A stretch of DNA of 64,000 nt, taken from a virus. Of this stretch, positions 17,301 to 24,574 are shown piece by piece. The stretch spans positions 1 to 64,000 of the IMG/VR virus record IMGVR_UViG_3300044971_003665, one strand, 5' to 3'. Every line of letters begins with the position of its first letter. Position 1 is the first letter of the stretch. Position numbers and translations under genes: made by a program. The notes under the pieces are model-generated. The model had not been told where the DNA came from. It saw only the letters and a program-made list of their open reading frames with translations, and did no database searches.

Positions 17301-17939
17301 CAGTGGCAGCGTCGCGTCATTCCAGGCATCGTGCAGCAGGCTGCCCCCGTGCAGGAGAAGTTCGCCAAGCAGGCGAGCGCCAAGCGTCTGCAGAGCATCG
17401 CACAGGCGTTGGAGAATATCCGGAATGTTCGGAAGTCAGGCGTGGGCGGCGCAGAGTCGTTCGCTGCGGCATTCGACTCCACGCCCGAAGTTCTGCGTCG
17501 ATACTTCTTTAAGCATCCAGATGTCATGCGGCTGGGAATAAAGTCGCGCATGCCGTCGCAGAAGATCCAGGACATGCTCAAAGGGCTGGTCACGCCACCG
17601 GCAATCCCGGCGCTGCCTCCGCCTCCGCCTCCCGCGGCGCCGATACAGGGAATGCTGGACCTGTTCAAGCAGGGCCAGGCGCATCCGGCGCTCCCGGCGC
17701 TGAGAGCCGCCAAGGAGCACTCGGACGCCGGCGACTACTCGATGAAGCACAAGCTGATTCGGCAGAACATGCGTCGGCACGCGGAGGACTGGTCGATCGA
17801 CTCGGACGACGGCAAAGGCATCGTGGGTGTGACGCACATCCCGACCGGCTTCCGGCTGCACATGCCGAAAGGAGTTGTCGATCCCGACGTGCTCAGGTAT
17901 CATAATGCCGCGCAGATGCCGCACAACCGAAACCGATGA
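14358..17939 (+). CDS. Giant polyvalent protein C with three zincin motifs
   Basis: 1193 residues from the GTG at 14358, chosen because a promoter ends 6 bases before it. Three separate HExxH motifs are visible: HEGGH at 309-313, HEAGH at 554-558 and HEVNH at 859-863. Peptides of the recurrent K-x-A type fall between them: MHKKA (Lys194/195), LYKQA (Lys416), VEKSA (Lys689), FEKAA (Lys702) and FAKQA (Lys1004). Each zincin therefore sits in its own segment of 220-300 residues. The N-terminal 190 residues include a Gly/Ala stretch that may touch membranes; a C-terminal part has PPPPPPAAP and a final charged domain. I infer a polyprotein of three metallopeptidase-like units. Additional zinc ligands were not identified. 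Confidence 0.6.
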   Translation: MSQTPESLGTGIGPLLADFIPLMPSGARRAGAAQVMAARVGRDPSVLVDNPRVTQLLAMGLGAVGGAYTADQSKPVRAAAMLGPLAIVQLLRHLELRSIQKSYDTEKRKRLRELDDKALLDNPGWFGGSNRLGAVNAYETMRDRKYKGYSSIAEAGDAFHLAASGLHPLLGVSMSGIVSALDNEEAQARRQMHKKAVLGFKALTGHTGPIKAFLRQLRNEGAAVRRVIPETVGARLPNTGAKLPVGTSGYSRGSWDPTQQAFRDTVLDVGKGRPRNTMTMQPDAGAFRFTYGQGTPGGTNPSPIASLLHEGGHHMNHRAMRRAGIGDSMGGHEVPGLPHMDKVMNELGANNSALQFLQQAGARPEAMAYFKGARAPSFSSYVRNLPQTGNPVQQRILAAGPHGFTPGYKGLPDLYKQAEFAEQRNSPVIPLTIAAALLGSLGRSASQNWAVREVSNTPPLGVDKWPGTIASISGTEPLMLASNADGTANAFFYKPNTEKEGLQFMRQFSGLRDVTPRTPTTKGEYGRTMEKLQRLMRSGVMVANERAGAPVIGHEAGHAKIEETPGMLRFLQRHIYPHQGWVAPMAAAGSMAAGLASGSTLKGGLYGTGIGLLSSLGTVGPEAGASYHALRHLKGLGDGSLSAEGKKDLLSALSTYLAGGVLPSVLSGMAGGWISGRRRQKDEEEGVEKSAAYVPVENAFEKAATAWQEMHKAGTVGMLEPVRRPRTVTGKIPMNWNAKPRPTAPGKPPGAEVNLMDSKSTVNPADFKTPYYGDQFPAQLEQAAQYNLKNKLPNTTDGWQRPVTVVTSNPTSNSQYAPFVQQGIHGSAVFMPADAGKFLRDESPEMAAAGAKPADVLAHEVNHAAGDNWAVGEHDDAYFVGPAKDPGYVERQNFMDKLPHDLKPGEHRGYMSTIQAQQFKDTGSRITSPEAYDKWLESMNVHHADPAVFENSIKSVPVDAQRMLRGMRDPAADPAYLKSLKQWQRRVIPGIVQQAAPVQEKFAKQASAKRLQSIAQALENIRNVRKSGVGGAESFAAAFDSTPEVLRRYFFKHPDVMRLGIKSRMPSQKIQDMLKGLVTPPAIPALPPPPPPAAPIQGMLDLFKQGQAHPALPALRAAKEHSDAGDYSMKHKLIRQNMRRHAEDWSIDSDDGKGIVGVTHIPTGFRLHMPKGVVDPDVLRYHNAAQMPHNRNR

Positions 17940-20473
17940 GCAAGCAAGCTTCAACCTCCGAGAATCCATGGCCGTCCGGAATCGCTGGCGCTGGCATGCT
18001 CGGGCTCGGTGGCGCGCTGGGTCGTTCTGGATTGGCGGACCTGAACAACCGCAACGTGCTGCTGACTTACGGCGCCGCAGCTCCTATGGGAGGCGGGCAC
18101 AAAGAGCCGGCGGCGCAGATCCGCCGCATCCTGGAGGAACTGAAGGCGCAAAATCGCGACAACTTTTTGGGACGAATGAACGTCAACGACGCCCCGGTGA
18201 TTTCCTACGAGGGCAAGATATCAGACGAGGCGGCGAAGGCCATGAAAGGGAAGCGGTTCTTGACTGGCGTCGACACGGGATGGGGGCTGCTGGATCCGGA
18301 ACGCGCACACGATGTCACGCCGACGCGCGCGAGCTGGATGGATCGCATGCGCGGGGAGAATGTGCGACAGCAGGATCCTCATTTTCGGCAGCGGTTCGAA
18401 AACTTTCTGCAATTCCAACCGGATGGACGCAACGACGCGACGGGCTACATGGCGACTGGGGATGCGCGCCGGATTTCCGGGCTGCGCGACACGCACGCGG
18501 CGACTTACGGCAACTTCGACCCAGGGCCGTCGCATGTGCTGTCCGGCGGCAAGCTGCACTACATGGGGCGCGCACACCCGCTGGTGGAGACGAAAAATCT
18601 CAGCCCGCTCATGGACCGCGACGCCTACTCGAAATTTCTGGCGCAGCACATGACGCAACACGGCGGGTTCCAGGGGATCACGCCCGACACCTTCCGCGGC
18701 AAGAAGATCATCACAGTCTCCGGCGCGACCCGCGGCGATACTGTCGGCGCCCGCGCGCGGTGGGTTGCCGAAGCGCTGAAGGCCAAAGGTCACAACCTCG
18801 ACGATTACGTCATTCTCGGAGTCGGAGGCCAGGGTCCAAATCTGGCGCGCGAAACGGCGATCGCACACGCAGGCGGACCGCAGAAGAACATTTTCATCGT
18901 TCCAGGTACGACTGCAAAGACTGGAGGGCCGTCCGGGTTCAACTCGCTGATCGGTAACTCCGACTTGCACGTCATGGGGATGGGCGGGTCTAGTCCGTTC
19001 GAAGCTCTGGCTCACGGCGGCGCACCGATCGCGCTGATCGACGATGAGCAGGTTTTCAAGGCCCGCCAAAATGTTCCGTGGTCGGAGTCGGATCTGATCG
19101 CAGACCGAGGCATTCATGGGTTCGAGAATAAACTGCGGGCGACGATCAACCAGGGACTTCCCGCGGACCAGCATCTGGCTGAATCGGCGGCAAGGAACTG
19201 GATGAACCCTTCGGTGTTCCAGGACGCAAAAGGGGAGAGCGTCGTCCGCCGCGGACTGGATGGTATTCGTGACTATCTCGAACTGCGCGGTGTAAAGACG
19301 CTGCAGTCTGGCGATTACGACGGGTTCGCCAATCTGCTGAAAGAACTGCCGCAGCTCCAAGGCGGACGCGCGCAGCAGGCCGCGCTGACGCTGCAGGACA
19401 TTCAAGGCGGTCGCGGCATGTTCAAGTCGCTGCTGGAGGGCCAGCTGCGCGCCGGCCGGAGCGCGGCGCTGCGGCATGGCGCCGGTAAACTGGCACTCGG
19501 CGCCGGCGCGCTGGCAGGTGGTGGAGCATTGCTGTCGAAACTGTTCGGAGGCAACCAGACGGCGCAGGCGCCCATTGACTTGCGGCTGAACAAGGCGGCT
19601 GCGACGAATACTCGAGACAACGTCGCCATCGGCGCAGGTGGCGGCGCCGCCGTGCTCGGCGCAGGCATCTACGACACTGGACGTTCTTTTGCGAAAATTC
19701 GACCGCTGGCTCGTGACTACGTCAACGCGACGCGACGTTACGCGCAGAAATATCCGGATCATCTTTGGACTGCCGACGCGCCCAGAATCCGGGAATACCT
19801 GGGCATCGTGGACAAGTATGCTGACGCCGCGAAGGCCATGTCGAACTTGCGGATCATGGGCGTCCCGGCGCACGTGCTTACTTCCAGGTTTCCGCTGACG
19901 TCGTTGTCGGATGACTGGAAGACTACGCTGAAGGTTGGACTCGGTATGGGAGACATAGTGGATCAGAAGAAGCGCTGGGCAATCATGGACAACCAGACGC
20001 ACTACGCTGAAGGGGCAAAGACGCCTCGTGCGCTGCTGTCGCGCGAGATGTTGTCGCACGCCGCAGATCCGCAACTGCGCCTGACTCCGGAAGTATCGAG
20101 AGTCATGGGGGCCGACGAGGCGCTGCGTATTGCCCGCGCGCCGGAAGACGTGTCTATGCTTCAGCGGTTCGAGCCTTATCTCAAGCGACTGGAAGAGGGT
20201 AAAGTCCAAGGGAGCACTTTCGATAAGCTGGCTCCGTTTTTCTACCGCGAGCGGCGGATGATGCGCGGCGTCAATGCCGACGATGCTCCGTTTATGGCGG
20301 GCAAAGGGCTGCGGAAATTTCTGCAGGCAAACAGCGTCAGAGGTTACGGCTCGCTGCTTTCGGCGGTCAGCACGAAGCTGTCGCCCAAACTGAAAACAGT
20401 CGGGGCCCTGCTTGGACTCGCCGGCTTGGGGACTGCCGGCGCTGGTATCTCCAGCAAGCTGAACAAGGACTGA
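17936..20473 (+). CDS. Giant protein D with GT-B glycosyltransferase-like domain
   Basis: 845 residues, ATGA overlap with protein C. The start carries MSKQAS, another K-x-A peptide (Lys3). Residues about 35-420 look like a GT-B glycosyltransferase of the MurG/diacylglycerol-glucosyltransferase type: MGGGHKEPAAQIRRIL (51 on) matches the 'GGGH..aA..i...L' loop, and MGMGGSSPFEALAHGGAP (347 on, with Glu356) matches the nucleotide-sugar site 'GG.s..EAl..G.P'. NLKxA-type LNKAA (Lys553) separates this from a second segment, 554-845, of unknown function that contains a Gly/Ala hydrophobic patch (VAIGAGGGAAVLGAGI) and ends with a hydrophobic Gly/Leu-rich helix. Sugar donor and target are unknown. Confidence 0.55.
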   Translation: MSKQASTSENPWPSGIAGAGMLGLGGALGRSGLADLNNRNVLLTYGAAAPMGGGHKEPAAQIRRILEELKAQNRDNFLGRMNVNDAPVISYEGKISDEAAKAMKGKRFLTGVDTGWGLLDPERAHDVTPTRASWMDRMRGENVRQQDPHFRQRFENFLQFQPDGRNDATGYMATGDARRISGLRDTHAATYGNFDPGPSHVLSGGKLHYMGRAHPLVETKNLSPLMDRDAYSKFLAQHMTQHGGFQGITPDTFRGKKIITVSGATRGDTVGARARWVAEALKAKGHNLDDYVILGVGGQGPNLARETAIAHAGGPQKNIFIVPGTTAKTGGPSGFNSLIGNSDLHVMGMGGSSPFEALAHGGAPIALIDDEQVFKARQNVPWSESDLIADRGIHGFENKLRATINQGLPADQHLAESAARNWMNPSVFQDAKGESVVRRGLDGIRDYLELRGVKTLQSGDYDGFANLLKELPQLQGGRAQQAALTLQDIQGGRGMFKSLLEGQLRAGRSAALRHGAGKLALGAGALAGGGALLSKLFGGNQTAQAPIDLRLNKAAATNTRDNVAIGAGGGAAVLGAGIYDTGRSFAKIRPLARDYVNATRRYAQKYPDHLWTADAPRIREYLGIVDKYADAAKAMSNLRIMGVPAHVLTSRFPLTSLSDDWKTTLKVGLGMGDIVDQKKRWAIMDNQTHYAEGAKTPRALLSREMLSHAADPQLRLTPEVSRVMGADEALRIARAPEDVSMLQRFEPYLKRLEEGKVQGSTFDKLAPFFYRERRMMRGVNADDAPFMAGKGLRKFLQANSVRGYGSLLSAVSTKLSPKLKTVGALLGLAGLGTAGAGISSKLNKD

Positions 20474-20478
20474 GCAGT

Positions 20479-20508
20479 CTGCAATTCGGGGTGTTGCGGT
20501 GTCATAAT
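20479..20508 (+). promoter_or_regulatory. Promoter-like element, copy 2 (TGCAATTC-N14-TCATAA)
   Basis: CTGCAA at 20479-20484 and CATAAT at 20503-20508 with an 18-base spacer. TGCAATTC and TCATAA match the element at 13001 with identical spacing. A leader of about 50 bases follows, ending in a long A/C-rich run before the ATG at 20566. Confidence 0.55.
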
Positions 20509-20565
20509 ATGTTGCTGAGGGCATACCGCCCAACGCACGAACACCAACAACAACACCAATACTAA

Positions 20566-20892
20566 ATGATTAGTTCCATCATACGCGCCGGAGGTCTGCT
20601 CCTCGGCGCTCCCATCGCTGCTGCCGGTCACGCTCTTGAAGCGGTCGGGGTCCTGAACTTCACAGGATGGCAAAAGCAAATGAAGGACTTCGGCGCGGAG
20701 ATGATCTCCGGCGCCGATCACATCGCGAAGCAACGCGACGAGCGCGAGGCGCTCGTCGACGCCATCGGAGATCTGCAGCAAGCGGACCCCGACGCGGTGG
20801 CGGCTGCAGCGCTCGCGCTCGTCGCGATCAAGGGGCAGATGCAGACGAACGCGGAGGCAGCCGCTGCCCCCGATCCGGCAGTGGTCCCGTAA
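20566..20892 (+). CDS. Hypothetical small protein with hydrophobic N-terminus
   Basis: 108 residues. The start MISSIIRAGGLLLGAPIAAAG is amphipathic to hydrophobic and could insert in a membrane; the rest is helical and acidic (DFGAEMISGADHIAKQRDER, then ADPDAVAAAALALVAIKG). The leader is long, A/C-rich and lacks a Shine-Dalgarno sequence. A strong terminator follows 11 bases after the stop, so this gene appears to be a monocistronic, possibly abundant product. No family is recognised. Confidence 0.6.
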   Translation: MISSIIRAGGLLLGAPIAAAGHALEAVGVLNFTGWQKQMKDFGAEMISGADHIAKQRDEREALVDAIGDLQQADPDAVAAAALALVAIKGQMQTNAEAAAAPDPAVVP

Positions 20893-20902
20893 AAATCATC
20901 GA

Positions 20903-20945
20903 CACCGGCGCGGGGGCAACTCCGCGCCGGTGCTCCGATTTTTTA
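20903..20945 (+). terminator. Rho-independent terminator
   Basis: CACCGGCGCGG (20903-20913) and CCGCGCCGGTG (20922-20932) form a perfect 11-base stem with an 8-base loop. A run of T (GATTTTTTAC) follows within 6 bases. Confidence 0.85.
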
Positions 20946-20951
20946 CTTCGA

Positions 20952-20980
20952 TTGACGAGCGCCGCTGATTCTGCCAAACT
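20952..20980 (+). promoter_or_regulatory. Promoter with leaderless start for the Met/Pro/Gly-rich protein
   Basis: TTGACG at 20952-20957, 17-base spacer, CAAACT at 20975-20980, then 7 bases to the ATG at 20988. The -10 is weak but its place matches the other leaderless starts in this phage. Confidence 0.5.
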
Positions 20981-20987
20981 CCCACTC

Positions 20988-21629
20988 ATGTCCGCAGATC
21001 TCGCCAGCATGAAACAAAGCCTCGCCCGTTTGCGCCAGGAGCGGGCCGACCTCGAAACCATTCGCAAAGAAGCATTCATGGCCGCGCCGCCGATGCCTGG
21101 CGGCGGCATGCCTCCAGGCATGGACCCGTCAATGATGCAGGGCGGCATGCCTCCGCAGGGTATGCCAGTCGATCCGAACACCGGCATGCCGATGTACCCG
21201 TCGATGATGCAAGGTGGTATGCCTCCGCAGGGGATGCCTCCAGGAATGGACCCATCGATGATGCAAGGTGGTATGCCTCCGCAGGGTATGCCTCCGCAGG
21301 GGATGCCTCCAGGAATGGACCCGTCAATGATGCAGGGCGGCATGCCTCCGCAGGGTATGCCAGTCGATCCGAACACCGGCATGCCGATGGACCCTTCGAT
21401 GATGCAGGGCGGGATGCCTCCGCAGCAGCAGCCTCCTCCGGCGTCTCCGATTACGCCCGAGATGCTCGAAGAGATCATCGGCGTGATCGAGCAACTGGCG
21501 GCCGGCAGCGAGCAACACGAGAAAGAGATGCAGGGAATGAAGCAGCAGCTGGAAGATGTCATGGCGAACTTCGACGAACTCGAGCAGCGCCTCGCGCAGA
21601 TGTTCAGCGGCCCGCAGCAGGGAATGTAA
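20988..21629 (+). CDS. Met/Pro/Gly-rich repeat protein with flanking coiled coils
   Basis: 213 residues from the ATG at 20988. An N-terminal charged helix (MKQSLARLRQERADLETI) ends in RKEAF, a K-x-A peptide (Lys27). Residues about 32-150 are a low-complexity repeat of GGMPPQGMP and GMDPSMMQ units. The C-terminal part (ITPEMLEEIIGVIEQLAAGS to QRLAQMFSG) is again a coiled coil. Met-rich disordered regions flanked by coils suit a scaffold- or adaptor-like virion protein. The longer upstream frame overlaps the preceding gene and the terminator and is rejected. Confidence 0.6.
   Translation: MSADLASMKQSLARLRQERADLETIRKEAFMAAPPMPGGGMPPGMDPSMMQGGMPPQGMPVDPNTGMPMYPSMMQGGMPPQGMPPGMDPSMMQGGMPPQGMPPQGMPPGMDPSMMQGGMPPQGMPVDPNTGMPMDPSMMQGGMPPQQQPPPASPITPEMLEEIIGVIEQLAAGSEQHEKEMQGMKQQLEDVMANFDELEQRLAQMFSGPQQGM
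21140..21420 (+). repeat. Coding tandem repeat (GMPP units)
   Basis: Repeated segments such as ATGATGCAGGGCGGCATG and CCTCCGCAGGGTATGCC recur with small changes. They include a near-identical pair of longer blocks that both run into a VDPNTGMPM-coding sequence (from about 21141 and 21333). The frame is kept throughout. Confidence 0.8.
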
Positions 21630-21630
21630 C

Positions 21631-21879
21631 ATGGTGCGCATCCGCAACCGGGACGGGACGTCGCAGGCTGTGCCCGCGACGGCAGCAGTCGAGGTTCTGG
21701 ACGGTGACGGTCGTCTCGCGATGGTCGTGTTCACCGATCATCGCAACCTCATCCGCGCCATGATTCCGGGCGACCCGGTTTTCACCGCCTATTGTCACGC
21801 TCACGGCCTGGGCGCCGCGCGCGTCCAACGACACGACGAACTCGAGGTGCAGCACAGCCTGGGCTCGGAGGGTCGGTGA
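21631..21879 (+). CDS. Hypothetical small protein
   Basis: 82 residues from an ATG one base after the previous stop. A small beta-rich protein: MVRIRNRDGTSQAVPATAAV, then VLDGDGRLAMVVFTDHR and IPGDPVFTAYCHAHGL. The close spacing suggests joint translation with the Met-rich protein. No family is recognised; the pattern DGDGRLAMVVF suggests a single beta-sheet domain. Confidence 0.5.
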   Translation: MVRIRNRDGTSQAVPATAAVEVLDGDGRLAMVVFTDHRNLIRAMIPGDPVFTAYCHAHGLGAARVQRHDELEVQHSLGSEGR

Positions 21880-21887
21880 ATCTGCGG

Positions 21888-21916
21888 TTGCATATTTTAC
21901 CGGTTGTCCCTACACT
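21888..21916 (+). promoter_or_regulatory. Promoter with short leader for the 21.9 kb gene
   Basis: TTGCAT at 21888-21893, 17-base spacer, TACACT at 21911-21916, then 9 bases to the ATG at 21926. A good sigma70-type match. Confidence 0.65.
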
Positions 21917-21925
21917 TTCAAAGCC

Positions 21926-22207
21926 ATGATGCAATACACCGGCCAGCTGCAGCAGATCAACCTCACCTACCTGGAGCAGGGTCATCTCATGACCATCGTG
22001 CTGACGAACGTGGCCGATATTCCGAAGCTGGAATTCAAACACGCGGGCGACACGACTTGGCGCGAGCATCCAGGCTTCAGCGGGACGATCACCAATGGCG
22101 TGGTGATTCAGGAATTGCGCTGCATCTCAGGCACGATGCGGTTGAACTTCGCCGGCGCTCCTGCGTCTCCTTACTTTCTCTCGGTCATTGACGGGGAGGA
22201 TTTCTAA
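21926..22207 (+). CDS. Hypothetical small beta-rich protein
   Basis: 93 residues, mostly predicted strands: YTGQLQQINLTYLEQGHLM, then TIVLTNVADIPKLEFKH and RLNFAGAPASPYFLSVIDG. It has its own promoter. Its end overlaps the end of the opposite-strand MarR-like gene by 23 bases, so the two are convergent. No family is recognised. Confidence 0.5.
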   Translation: MMQYTGQLQQINLTYLEQGHLMTIVLTNVADIPKLEFKHAGDTTWREHPGFSGTITNGVVIQELRCISGTMRLNFAGAPASPYFLSVIDGEDF

Positions 22208-22595
22208 GAACGCAACAGGCTTTGGGCAGCGTAGATTGCAGGTCGCGCAGATTGCGCCGTAGCCCGCCGAGTGCGGGTCGAATGATCTCTTCGGCGTCGA
22301 CCAGGTCGCGCAGAGCCTTCCACATGAATCTGGTCGAATATCGCCCAGCGTCTGTGAGGTAGACTTTCGTTCTTCGCCGGTCTCGATGCGGAACATGCTC
22401 GATGATCAGCGCGTCGCGGATCAGCTTGTTCTTGGCCATCGTGATCACGGACGGCTTGGCTCCGGTGGCGTCAGCGATGTCTGCCACGTTCCAGCCAGTC
22501 TTGTCCTTGCTGGCCATGAGCAGCAACATCAACTGCGGCATTTTGATGAGTTTGCAGGCTGTGATCTTACGCAGGATGGCGGTGATGGTTTTCAT
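22185..22595 (-). CDS. MarR-like winged-helix regulator
   Basis: The only likely minus-strand gene. 136 residues if started at the ATG whose first base is 22595; the frame stays open 47 codons further upstream, but that would overlap the promoter and start of the divergent gene. The core matches a MarR-type winged helix: WNVADIADATGAKPSVITMA (helix-turn-helix with recognition helix), then NKLIRDALIIEHVPHRDRR and TKVYLTDAG (wing). It is divergent from the RNA polymerase-like gene, which it could control. A Lys/Ile-rich N-terminal helix (KTITAILRKITACKLIKM) may dimerise. The start is uncertain and no good promoter was found. Confidence 0.6.
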   Translation of the reverse strand: MKTITAILRKITACKLIKMPQLMLLLMASKDKTGWNVADIADATGAKPSVITMAKNKLIRDALIIEHVPHRDRRRTKVYLTDAGRYSTRFMWKALRDLVDAEEIIRPALGGLRRNLRDLQSTLPKACCVLRNPPRQ

Positions 22596-22673
22596 GTTTC
22601 GACGGAGCAGCTTGTCAGATGCAATACCGCCCAGCAAGGTTTTTCGTTCAATTGATTGAATAGCGTTCTGAGC

Positions 22674-22702
22674 TTGCCGCTTGCGACATTCGCGGGTATC
22701 GT
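22674..22702 (+). promoter_or_regulatory. Promoter with leaderless start for the RNAP beta-prime-like gene
   Basis: TTGCCG at 22674-22679, 17-base spacer, TATCGT at 22697-22702, then 6 bases to the ATG at 22709. The region between this start and the divergent regulator is about 110 bases and could hold an operator. Confidence 0.55.
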
Positions 22703-22708
22703 TCCGGG

Positions 22709-24562
22709 ATGCGCGCTGTCGATTTCGCCGTTTCACGAATCCTACCTCCGGAGATGCAGAAGGACACCTACGACCTGGGGAAGCGCGGCATGTCGGAGAT
22801 CATGGCCGAGGTCGCCGCGCACCACCCGTATGAATTCCCGCGCATCGTAAAACAACTGGGCGACCTTGGACGTCGCGCGAGCTGGCGGCAGGGCTACACC
22901 ACCGGCCCCTCTGATACGCGGCAGGTCATCGACACCTCATCCTACTACGCCAAGATGGACGCGGAGCTTGCTGGACTGCGCAAGCAGAAGCTGCCGACCG
23001 AGGACTTCGAAGCGCAGCGCGGCGAGATCCTCACCCGCTATTCTGACCTGATCGAGAAGGACACAATGACGGCGGCGATGAAGAGTCGCAACGCGTTCGC
23101 GCTGGCCGTGGCCTCCGGCGCGCGCGGCAAGGCCAGCAATCTCAAGGCAATCCTTTCCACGCCGGGTGTGTTCCAGGACGCCAAAGGACGCGTCATCCCG
23201 CTGTTCGTGCGCAGCAGTTACGGCGACGGCGTCCGGCCCGCGGAGACGCTGGCCGGCACCTACGGCGCGCGCGCATCGGTCGTATCGACGAAAAAAGCGA
23301 CCGCAAAGGGCGGCGACCTGCTCAAGATTACCACACAGGCAGGTCTGGATTTTAACATCACCACGCAGGACTGCGGCGTGACGAACGGACTGGCCGCCGA
23401 GGCTACCGACGACGACCTGACAGGACGCGTGCTGGCTCGCGGCGTCGGTGACATCCCGGGCGGCACTGTCATCGACAAGCACCTGCTCGCGCAGCTGCGG
23501 CGGCAGAAGAAACCGATCATGGTGCGCAGCGCGCTGACTTGCCGCGCGCCGCACGGGCTGTGCGCCAAGTGTGCCGGCGTCAAAGCCGACGGACAGTTCC
23601 CGTCCATCGGTGAGTCTGCTGTCGTCACCGCCTCCGCCGCAATCAACGAGCCCATCGTACAGGGGGCCTTAAATGTAAAACACGAAGCGGGCGTAGCCAA
23701 GGGAAGGAAGTCATTCTCCGGCCTCAACTACATCACGCAGTTCCTGTCGATCCCGGAGGAGTTCAAAGACCGCGCGACCGTTGCGGAGAACGAGGGGACC
23801 GTGGACAAGATCGAAGACGCTCCGCAGGGCGGCACGTTTATCAACGTGAACGGCACGCAGCATTTTGCCCTGCCTGGATTTCAGCCGACTGTGAAAGTGG
23901 GACAGCGCGTGGAGGCCGGCGACACCCTGTCTGACGGGCTGGTGAATCCTGCCGACATCGTCCGGCTGCGCGGGCTCGGCGAAGGGCGCAAGTATTACGC
24001 GACGCGCCTATCCCAAATGCTGCGTGATTCCGGACAGAGTCCAGATGCCAGGAATGTGGAGATGATCACACGCGCCGCGTTGGACAACTATCTCATCGAG
24101 GACCCCGACGAGGACTCGCCGTGGCTGCCGGACGACCTGGTGCACGAGAGCGAGTTCCTCGCCAAGTATCGTCCGCCGGAGGACACCGCGGAGATGCCGG
24201 CGGCGAAGGCGGTCGGCAAATTTCTGCAGGCGCCGGCGCTGCACTACACGGTGGGCACAAAGCTGACGCCGAGCATGGCCAAGAACCTGGAGAGCGCCGG
24301 CGTGACCAAGGTGCCGGTGTCGTCGCAACAGCCGTGGTTCCGCCCGGAGATGCAGCGGCTGCGCGTCGCCTCGCACGCGTCCGATGACTGGCTCGCGTCG
24401 CTGGGCACGTCTTACCTGTCCAGTCAGCTGCGCGGCTCGCTGGAGCGCGGCGATGAGACGAACGTGGCCGAGAACTATCACTTCGGGCCCAGACTTGCGT
24501 TCGGAGCAGACGCAGGCAAGGGCGGCTTCGGCGAACACGTGCAGACGACTGGCAAATTCTGA
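22709..24562 (+). CDS. RNA polymerase beta-prime-like protein, C-terminal half only
   Basis: 617 residues. The central part aligns by eye with bacterial beta-prime: SNLKAILSTPGVFQDAKG and GTYGARASV (rim-helix region), then QDCGVTNGL with Cys222, then LTCRAPHGLCAKC with Cys278, Cys285 and Cys288. The C-x6-C-x2-C spacing equals that of E. coli Cys888/895/898, with Cys814 matched by Cys222. The trigger-loop segment is altered: INEPIVQGALNVKHEAG against GEPGTQLTMRTFHIGG, keeping the His but not the Arg. The NADFDGD catalytic motif is absent because the N-terminal half is missing, and no beta subunit is in the window. It may be one piece of a split virion polymerase or a structural relic. Confidence 0.75.
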   Translation: MRAVDFAVSRILPPEMQKDTYDLGKRGMSEIMAEVAAHHPYEFPRIVKQLGDLGRRASWRQGYTTGPSDTRQVIDTSSYYAKMDAELAGLRKQKLPTEDFEAQRGEILTRYSDLIEKDTMTAAMKSRNAFALAVASGARGKASNLKAILSTPGVFQDAKGRVIPLFVRSSYGDGVRPAETLAGTYGARASVVSTKKATAKGGDLLKITTQAGLDFNITTQDCGVTNGLAAEATDDDLTGRVLARGVGDIPGGTVIDKHLLAQLRRQKKPIMVRSALTCRAPHGLCAKCAGVKADGQFPSIGESAVVTASAAINEPIVQGALNVKHEAGVAKGRKSFSGLNYITQFLSIPEEFKDRATVAENEGTVDKIEDAPQGGTFINVNGTQHFALPGFQPTVKVGQRVEAGDTLSDGLVNPADIVRLRGLGEGRKYYATRLSQMLRDSGQSPDARNVEMITRAALDNYLIEDPDEDSPWLPDDLVHESEFLAKYRPPEDTAEMPAAKAVGKFLQAPALHYTVGTKLTPSMAKNLESAGVTKVPVSSQQPWFRPEMQRLRVASHASDDWLASLGTSYLSSQLRGSLERGDETNVAENYHFGPRLAFGADAGKGGFGEHVQTTGKF

Positions 24563-24574
24563 GCGTAATTGATA

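Noticed and set aside
18221-20533. 770-codon minus-strand open frame opposite giant protein D
   Set aside because: Same reason; the plus strand has clear GT-B motifs and overlapping gene starts.
22596-22736. N-terminal 47-codon extension of the MarR-like gene
   Set aside because: It would overlap the divergent promoter and start codon of the polymerase-like gene; the residues are Arg-rich and unlike the rest.
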